Both the position numbers and the translations under genes were made by a program. Source: DATARH01 sp035534855 (GTDB lineage Bacteria; Pseudomonadota; Alphaproteobacteria; ATCC43930; CGMCC-115725). From it: a DNA stretch of 64,000 bases. The DNA is taken from assembly GCA_035534855.1 (NCBI GenBank), contig DATLRD010000014.1, positions 62,001-126,000 on the forward strand, read 5' to 3'. The notes under the pieces are model-generated. The model did not search any database. It worked only from the letters and a program-made list of their open reading frames with translations, and was not told where the DNA came from. Each line of letters begins with the position of its first letter. Within the stretch, counting starts at the first letter, position 1. Positions 60,284 to 64,000 of this stretch are shown here, piece after piece.

Positions 60284-60832
60284 ATGGAAAACGCCGCGTC
60301 GGGCAATTCCCCCGCAAAACGCGCACCAACGCCCGGGGCGCCAGGGCCGAATCGCGAATTCGACATCAGGATCGCGCGCGACGGAACCTGGTTTTATTGC
60401 GGCTCTCCGATCCAGCGCCCGGCGCTGGTCAAGCTGTTCGCCTCGGTGCTGCGCCGCGAGGCCGACGGCAGCTACTGGCTGGTCACCCCGGCCGAGCGCG
60501 GCCGCATCGTCGTCGATGATGTGCCGTTCCTCGCGGTCGCGCTGGCGGCGGAAGGCGATGGCCACAGTCAGCGGCTGATCTTCACGACAAATCTCGACGA
60601 GATTGTGACGGCGAGCCCGGCCCATCGGCTGCGCGTCGAGACCGCTGCCGACGGCGAGCCGGCACCCTATATTATGGTGCGCGACGGGCTCGAGGCGCGG
60701 CTCGCCCGGCCGGTCTTCTATGATTTGGTCGAGCTGGCCGCGGAACGCGAGATCGCCGGCGAACGCCAATTCGGGGTGTGGAGCGAGGGGGAGTTTTTCG
60801 TGCTCGGGGACCCCGGCGAAGAAGAAGGGTAA
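60284..60832 (+). CDS. DUF1285-domain protein
   Basis: This 182-residue cytoplasmic protein belongs to the DUF1285 family: FDIRIARDGTWFYCGSPIQRPALVKLFASVLRREADGSYWLVTPAERGRIVVDDVPF at the N-terminus, then YIMVRDGLEARLARPVFYDLVELA and a terminal VWSEGEFFVLG. The family is conserved in alpha- and gammaproteobacteria next to the same neighbours, but has no assigned activity. CAGGAAG precedes the ATG. The NUDIX gene follows after 3 bases. Confidence 0.92.
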   Translation: MENAASGNSPAKRAPTPGAPGPNREFDIRIARDGTWFYCGSPIQRPALVKLFASVLRREADGSYWLVTPAERGRIVVDDVPFLAVALAAEGDGHSQRLIFTTNLDEIVTASPAHRLRVETAADGEPAPYIMVRDGLEARLARPVFYDLVELAAEREIAGERQFGVWSEGEFFVLGDPGEEEG

Positions 60833-60835
60833 GGC

Positions 60836-61483
60836 GTGGTGCGGGAACGGGTGATCGCGCGGCTGGCGGATCGGCGGCCGGGACGGCGTGGCTTTGGCGG
60901 CAGCGACGATCCGCGCGAGGCGGCCGCGGTGCGCGAAGCCATTCGCGGCGACCGGGCGGTGACGCCCGACATGACCGCGCCGAGCGCGGCGTTGCGGCCC
61001 GCCGCCGTGCTGGTGCCGCTGATCGAGCACGCGCGCGGGCTGTCGGTGCTGCTGACCCAGCGCACCGCGCATCTGTCCGCCCATGCCGGGCAGATTTCGT
61101 TTCCCGGCGGGCGCATCGAACCGGATGATGCCGATGCGGTCGCGGCGGCGCTGCGCGAAACCGAGGAGGAGGTCGGGCTGCCGCGCGACCGGGTGACTGT
61201 CGCCGGGCGGCTCGACACTTACCTCACCGGCACCGGGTTCGAGATCACCCCGGTGGTCGGGTTTGTCGCGCCGCCCTATCCGCTGGCAATCGACCCCTAC
61301 GAGGTTGCCGAGGCGTTTGAGGTGCCGCTCGACTATATCCTCGATCCCGGCAATCGCCGCGAGGTCGAGCGGGAATCGGCCGGGCGACGGCGAATCTTCT
61401 ATGTGTTCCCGTACCAGGACCGCAACATCTGGGGTGCGACGGCGGGGATCCTGGTCAACCTGGCCGAGGTGCTGTCGGATTGA
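60836..61483 (+). CDS. NUDIX hydrolase, CoA pyrophosphatase-like
   Basis: This 215-residue NUDIX enzyme resembles NudL/YeaB, which splits CoA and its oxidised forms into phosphopantetheine and 3',5'-ADP. The NUDIX box starts FPGGRIEPDDADAVAAALRE and ends TEEEVGL. The CoA-type segment is LTQRTAHLSAHAGQISFPGG. It starts with GTG after DUF1285, in the set DUF1285-NUDIX-DUF6111-CCA enzyme, typical of the class. Confidence 0.92.
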   Translation: MVRERVIARLADRRPGRRGFGGSDDPREAAAVREAIRGDRAVTPDMTAPSAALRPAAVLVPLIEHARGLSVLLTQRTAHLSAHAGQISFPGGRIEPDDADAVAAALRETEEEVGLPRDRVTVAGRLDTYLTGTGFEITPVVGFVAPPYPLAIDPYEVAEAFEVPLDYILDPGNRREVERESAGRRRIFYVFPYQDRNIWGATAGILVNLAEVLSD

Positions 61484-61492
61484 GGAGCGGCG

Positions 61493-61774
61493 GTGCGCCA
61501 GATTCTGGAAATCGTCGTTCCGCTCGCCCTGCCGACCGTGCTGTATCTCCTTTGGGTGCAGCTGGTGCGGCCCGACGGCCCGGGTGCGGCGCCGAACTGG
61601 CAGGCGATGCCGTGGCTGTGGCTCGCCGGTGCCGGTGCCGCGCTGCTGGCGCTGTTCCTGTTCGTCGTGACCGTGCATTTCGGCACCGATGTGCGCGGCA
61701 CTTATGTGGCGCCGCAGTTCAAGAACGGCCAGATCGTGCCCGGGCACGTTGTGCCTGCGCCGAGACATGACTAA
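61493..61774 (+). CDS. DUF6111-family small membrane protein
   Basis: This 93-residue protein has two transmembrane helices, residues about 4-24 (LEIVVPLALPTVLYLLWVQL) and 41-62 (WLWLAGAGAALLALFLFVVTV), and a conserved-looking tail with GTYVAPQFKNGQIVPGH. Members sit between the NUDIX and CCA genes in related genomes; no function is known. The GTG start has GGAG five bases before it. The end overlaps the CCA-enzyme gene by eight bases. Confidence 0.85.
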   Translation: MRQILEIVVPLALPTVLYLLWVQLVRPDGPGAAPNWQAMPWLWLAGAGAALLALFLFVVTVHFGTDVRGTYVAPQFKNGQIVPGHVVPAPRHD

Positions 61775-62993
61775 GCCGCGAACCTGGCCCCCTACGTGGA
61801 TCGCGGTTCCGGAGACGCGGGCGCTGATCGCCGCGCTCGATGCCGCCGGGATCGCGGCACGGTTTGTCGGTGGCGCGGTGCGGGATTCGCTGCTCGGGCG
61901 GCCGAGCCGGGCGATCGACGACATCGACATGGCGACCCCGGCGCGGCCTGAGGCGGTGCTGGCGGCGCTCGGCGCGGCACGCATCCGGGCGGTGCCGACC
62001 GGGCTGGCGCACGGCACGGTCACCGCGGTGTTTCCCGCGGCCAAGCCGCCGCGCCGCTTCGAGATCACGACGCTGCGCCGCGACGTCGAGACCGACGGCC
62101 GCCACGCCGTCGTCGCGTTTGATGCCGATTGGGCGGGCGATGCGGCGCGCCGCGATTTTACGATCAACGCGATCTACCTGTTGCCTGACGGTGCGATCTT
62201 CGATCCGGTCGGCGGACGCGCCGACCTGGCGGCGCGGCGGGTGCGCTTTGTCGGCGACGCAGACCGGCGGCTGCGCGAGGACGTGTTGCGGCTGCTTCGC
62301 TATTACCGCTTCGAGGCGCGGTTCGGCCGCGGCCCGGGCGACGCCGTCGCCCGCGCCGCCTGCCGCGCTGCGGTGCCGAAGCTGGCGACGCTGTCGGCGG
62401 AGCGGGTCGCGCACGAGCTGCTCGGGCTGATCGCGGCGCCGCGCCCGGCGCGCGCGCTGCGGCTGATGCGCGACGACGGCGTGCTCGCCGCCGTTTTGGC
62501 GGATGCCGACCGGATCGATCGGCTGGTACGGCTGGTCCGGATGAAGGTCACCGATCCGCTGTTGCGCCTCGCGGCGCTGGTGACGGTCGACGCGGCGGCG
62601 GCACAGCTTCTCGGCGAGCGGCTGCGCCTCGCGCGTGCCGAGCGCGACCGGCTGGTGGCGCTGGCGCCGCCGGTCGCGCTCGACCCGGCGGCCGACGACA
62701 CGGCGCAGCGCTGCGCGCTCTATCGGCTCGGCGCGGCGCGCTATCGCGACGCCGCGCTGCTGATCGCCGCCGAAGGCCAAATCGCGCCGCCGCGTCTCGC
62801 GCGGCTACTCGATCTGGCGGCACGGTGGGTGCCGCCGGTGTTTCCGATCAACGGCGCGGATGTGGCGGCGCTTGGGGTTTCCCCGGGCCCGGAGGTCGGC
62901 AGACTGCTGGCGGCGGTAAGGCGCTGGTGGGAAAAGGGCGACTTTACCGCCGATCGGACCGAGTGTTTAGCTAGGCTTAGAGAGTTAGTCTAG
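61767..62993 (+). CDS. cca: CCA-adding tRNA nucleotidyltransferase
   Basis: This 408-residue class-II nucleotidyltransferase completes or repairs the CCA end of tRNA. The head domain has RFVGGAVRDSLLGRPSRAID, with the catalytic aspartates in DDIDMATP near residue 51-56. Further motifs are RRDFTINAIY and FVGDADRRLREDVLRLLRYYRF. The tail domain is long and Ala/Arg-rich. The ATG at 61767 overlaps the DUF6111 gene. The 3' end is six bases from the convergent TetR gene. Confidence 0.93.
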   Translation: MTKPRTWPPTWIAVPETRALIAALDAAGIAARFVGGAVRDSLLGRPSRAIDDIDMATPARPEAVLAALGAARIRAVPTGLAHGTVTAVFPAAKPPRRFEITTLRRDVETDGRHAVVAFDADWAGDAARRDFTINAIYLLPDGAIFDPVGGRADLAARRVRFVGDADRRLREDVLRLLRYYRFEARFGRGPGDAVARAACRAAVPKLATLSAERVAHELLGLIAAPRPARALRLMRDDGVLAAVLADADRIDRLVRLVRMKVTDPLLRLAALVTVDAAAAQLLGERLRLARAERDRLVALAPPVALDPAADDTAQRCALYRLGAARYRDAALLIAAEGQIAPPRLARLLDLAARWVPPVFPINGADVAALGVSPGPEVGRLLAAVRRWWEKGDFTADRTECLARLRELV

Positions 62994-62999
62994 TCTTAC

Positions 63000-63653
63000 T
63001 CAGCCGGCGGCTGGGGCGCCCGTGCCGTGCCCGAAGGCGCGCAAAAACGTGGCGACCGCGCTGGCGGCGGCATCGGCCGAGGCGGCAGCGTGTACCGGTT
63101 CGAGCCGCAAGAGGTGGCGCAGATGGATTTCCCCGCGCACCAGCGAGGCGAATTGCTCGGCCGCCTCACGCGGGTCGGTGATGGCAAGCGTCCCGGCGGC
63201 GGCCGCGCGGCGCATGAAGATCTCGATCTGCACCCGCGACCGTTCCGGGCCGGCCTGCCAGAACACCTCGCCGAGCGCGGGAAACCGCGATACCTCGCCG
63301 ATGATGATGCGGTTGAGCGCGACCGCCTCGGGCGACAGCACTAACTCGAGGAAGCGACGGGCGATCGTGGTCAGCGAGGCGGCGACATCGACCGGGTCGA
63401 GTTCGCTGGCCGAGAAGCCGCGGAAATAGCGCTCGGACATGTCGGCGACGACCGCGCCGAACAGTTCTTCCTTGCTGGTAAAATGGGCGTAGACCGTGGC
63501 CTTTGATACCGACGCCGCGCGCGCGATCACGTCCATGCTGACGGCGCCGAAGCCGCCGCCCAGAAATTCCTGCCGGGCGGCCGCGAGGATCGCGGCGCCC
63601 TTGCCGCCTCGCGAGGGTTCGCTGTGCATGACTGGGTTGCTGCCGGCGCGCAT
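63000..63653 (-). CDS. TetR-family transcriptional regulator
   Basis: This repressor of about 217 residues has the TetR helix-turn-helix at residues 20-65 (ILAAARQEFLGGGFGAVSMDVIARAASVSKATVYAHFTSKEELFGAVV). The C-terminal domain is of the AcrR C-type (AefR-like), with RIIIGEVSRFPALGEVFWQAGPER. The ATG at 63653 was chosen, and one at 63629 is possible; neither has a strong ribosome site. It is divergent from a membrane-fusion gene and flanks a perfect palindrome, so it very probably represses that efflux operon and itself. Confidence 0.92.
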   Translation of the reverse strand: MRAGSNPVMHSEPSRGGKGAAILAAARQEFLGGGFGAVSMDVIARAASVSKATVYAHFTSKEELFGAVVADMSERYFRGFSASELDPVDVAASLTTIARRFLELVLSPEAVALNRIIIGEVSRFPALGEVFWQAGPERSRVQIEIFMRRAAAAGTLAITDPREAAEQFASLVRGEIHLRHLLRLEPVHAAASADAAASAVATFLRAFGHGTGAPAAG

Positions 63654-63698
63654 CGCTTGACAGCATGTAACCGCGCTTGCATCCTCACGCAAGACTGA

Positions 63699-63713
63699 AC
63701 TGAACCGTTCAGT
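63699..63713. promoter_or_regulatory. Palindromic operator between tetR and hlyD/emrA genes
   Basis: ACTGAAC-C-GTTCAGT is a perfect 15-base palindrome in the gap between the two divergent genes. TetR proteins that pair with efflux pumps bind sites of this length. The palindrome is plain to see; binding is inferred. Confidence 0.7.
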
Positions 63714-63754
63714 ATAGAATGGCGTCAAGGACGGAAGCGGCTTAACGGTACATC

Positions 63755-64000
63755 ATGCGAAAAGCATTGCTGGTGATCGCGCCGCTCGTGTTGCTGGCGG
63801 CGGCCGCCTATGGCGGCTGGCAGTGGTGGACGAATTGGCGCTTTCTCGAATCCACCGATGACGCCTATATCGACGCCGACATCTCCGTGATCAGCCCGAA
63901 GGTCGAGGGCTATATCAAGGACGTGCGGGTCGACAGTAACCAGCGGGTAAAGGCCGGGCAGGTTCTGTTCGTCATCGACGACGAGGACTTTGCTGCCAAG
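63755..64000 (+). CDS. EmrA/HlyD-family membrane-fusion protein (5' part, cut by window edge)
   Basis: 82 codons are visible. They contain an N-terminal transmembrane helix (LLVIAPLVLLAAAAYGGWQWW), followed by FLESTDDAYIDADISVISPKVEGYIKDVRVDSNQRVKAGQVLFVIDD, the biotinyl-lipoyl-like hairpin of EmrA/HlyD periplasmic adaptors. An EmrB-type transporter would be expected next, beyond the window. It is probably controlled by the adjacent TetR protein. Confidence 0.93.
   Translation, partial: MRKALLVIAPLVLLAAAAYGGWQWWTNWRFLESTDDAYIDADISVISPKVEGYIKDVRVDSNQRVKAGQVLFVIDDEDFAAK

Noticed and set aside
60236..62167. 643-codon minus-strand frame across DUF1285, NUDIX, DUF6111 and cca
   Set aside because: It overlaps four recognisable plus-strand genes and carries no motif.
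1..64000. CRISPR array, prophage or insertion sequence
   Set aside because: No regularly spaced repeats, integrase, transposase or capsid genes were seen; the repeats present are short palindromes.
1..64000. tRNA or rRNA genes
   Set aside because: No cloverleaf with a T-loop GGTTCRANYCC-type sequence or rRNA-like stretch was recognised in the intergenic gaps.

Overview
This is a GC-rich chromosomal window (mostly about 65-70% G+C by eye) from an alphaproteobacterium. The housekeeping content supports this: a MutL that keeps its endonuclease motif, a UbiH-type hydroxylase, FtsK followed by LolA, the run DUF1285 / NUDIX / DUF6111 / CCA-adding enzyme, and a MoxR-DUF58-DUF4159 cluster. Rhodospirillales or a neighbouring order is my inference from gene content; no rRNA or tRNA gene was seen to test it. 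Genes are densely packed, with many ATGA/GTGA overlaps and frequent GTG starts. Three or four families of short palindromic repeats sit in the gaps.

Layout: 1-0.7 kb is a cut-off Na/Pi-cotransporter-family gene. 0.8-5.7 kb is a catabolic-looking group (SDR, [2Fe-2S] ferredoxin, FAD ferredoxin reductase, ACMSD-like amidohydrolase), interrupted by a DUF559 nuclease gene, palindromic repeats and a truncated DNA-methyltransferase remnant. 5.8-8.6 kb holds a secreted protein, an EamA transporter, an orphan ParD antitoxin with a palindromic operator, and a low-GC two-gene cassette of unknown function. 8.6-18.4 kb is core functions: mutL, a ubiH-like gene, an aminotransferase, ftsK, lolA, a class-I glutamine amidotransferase and exonuclease III.

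18.4-35 kb is the most unusual part. A leftward operon encodes an ABC-exporter-like protein whose nucleotide-binding domain is split by a roughly 280-residue insertion and has lost several catalytic residues, then a stand-alone cyclic-nucleotide-binding protein and a small methyltransferase. It is divergent from a rightward, largely overlapping operon of four glycosyltransferases, a histidine phosphatase, a polysaccharide-deacetylase-like protein, a small membrane protein and a complete oligopeptide-type ABC importer. I infer a surface-glycan or glycolipid system with its own regulated pseudo-exporter.

35-45 kb carries an MBL hydrolase, a crotonase, a four-gene operon (2OG-Fe oxygenase, AHL-lactonase-like MBL, HAD phosphatase, M20 amidase), a second oligopeptide-type transporter lacking ATPases, and a secreted His/Met-rich peptide. 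45.5-52.5 kb has a PAS-GGDEF-EAL protein with a degenerate GGDEF site, an ABC-F ATPase, a universal stress protein, and an acyl-CoA dehydrogenase next to a decayed partial copy of itself. 52.6-63 kb has a short phosphatidylserine decarboxylase, the MoxR/DUF58/DUF4159/VWA-like cluster and the tRNA/NUDIX group. The window ends in a TetR regulator divergent from an EmrA/HlyD membrane-fusion gene that runs off the edge.
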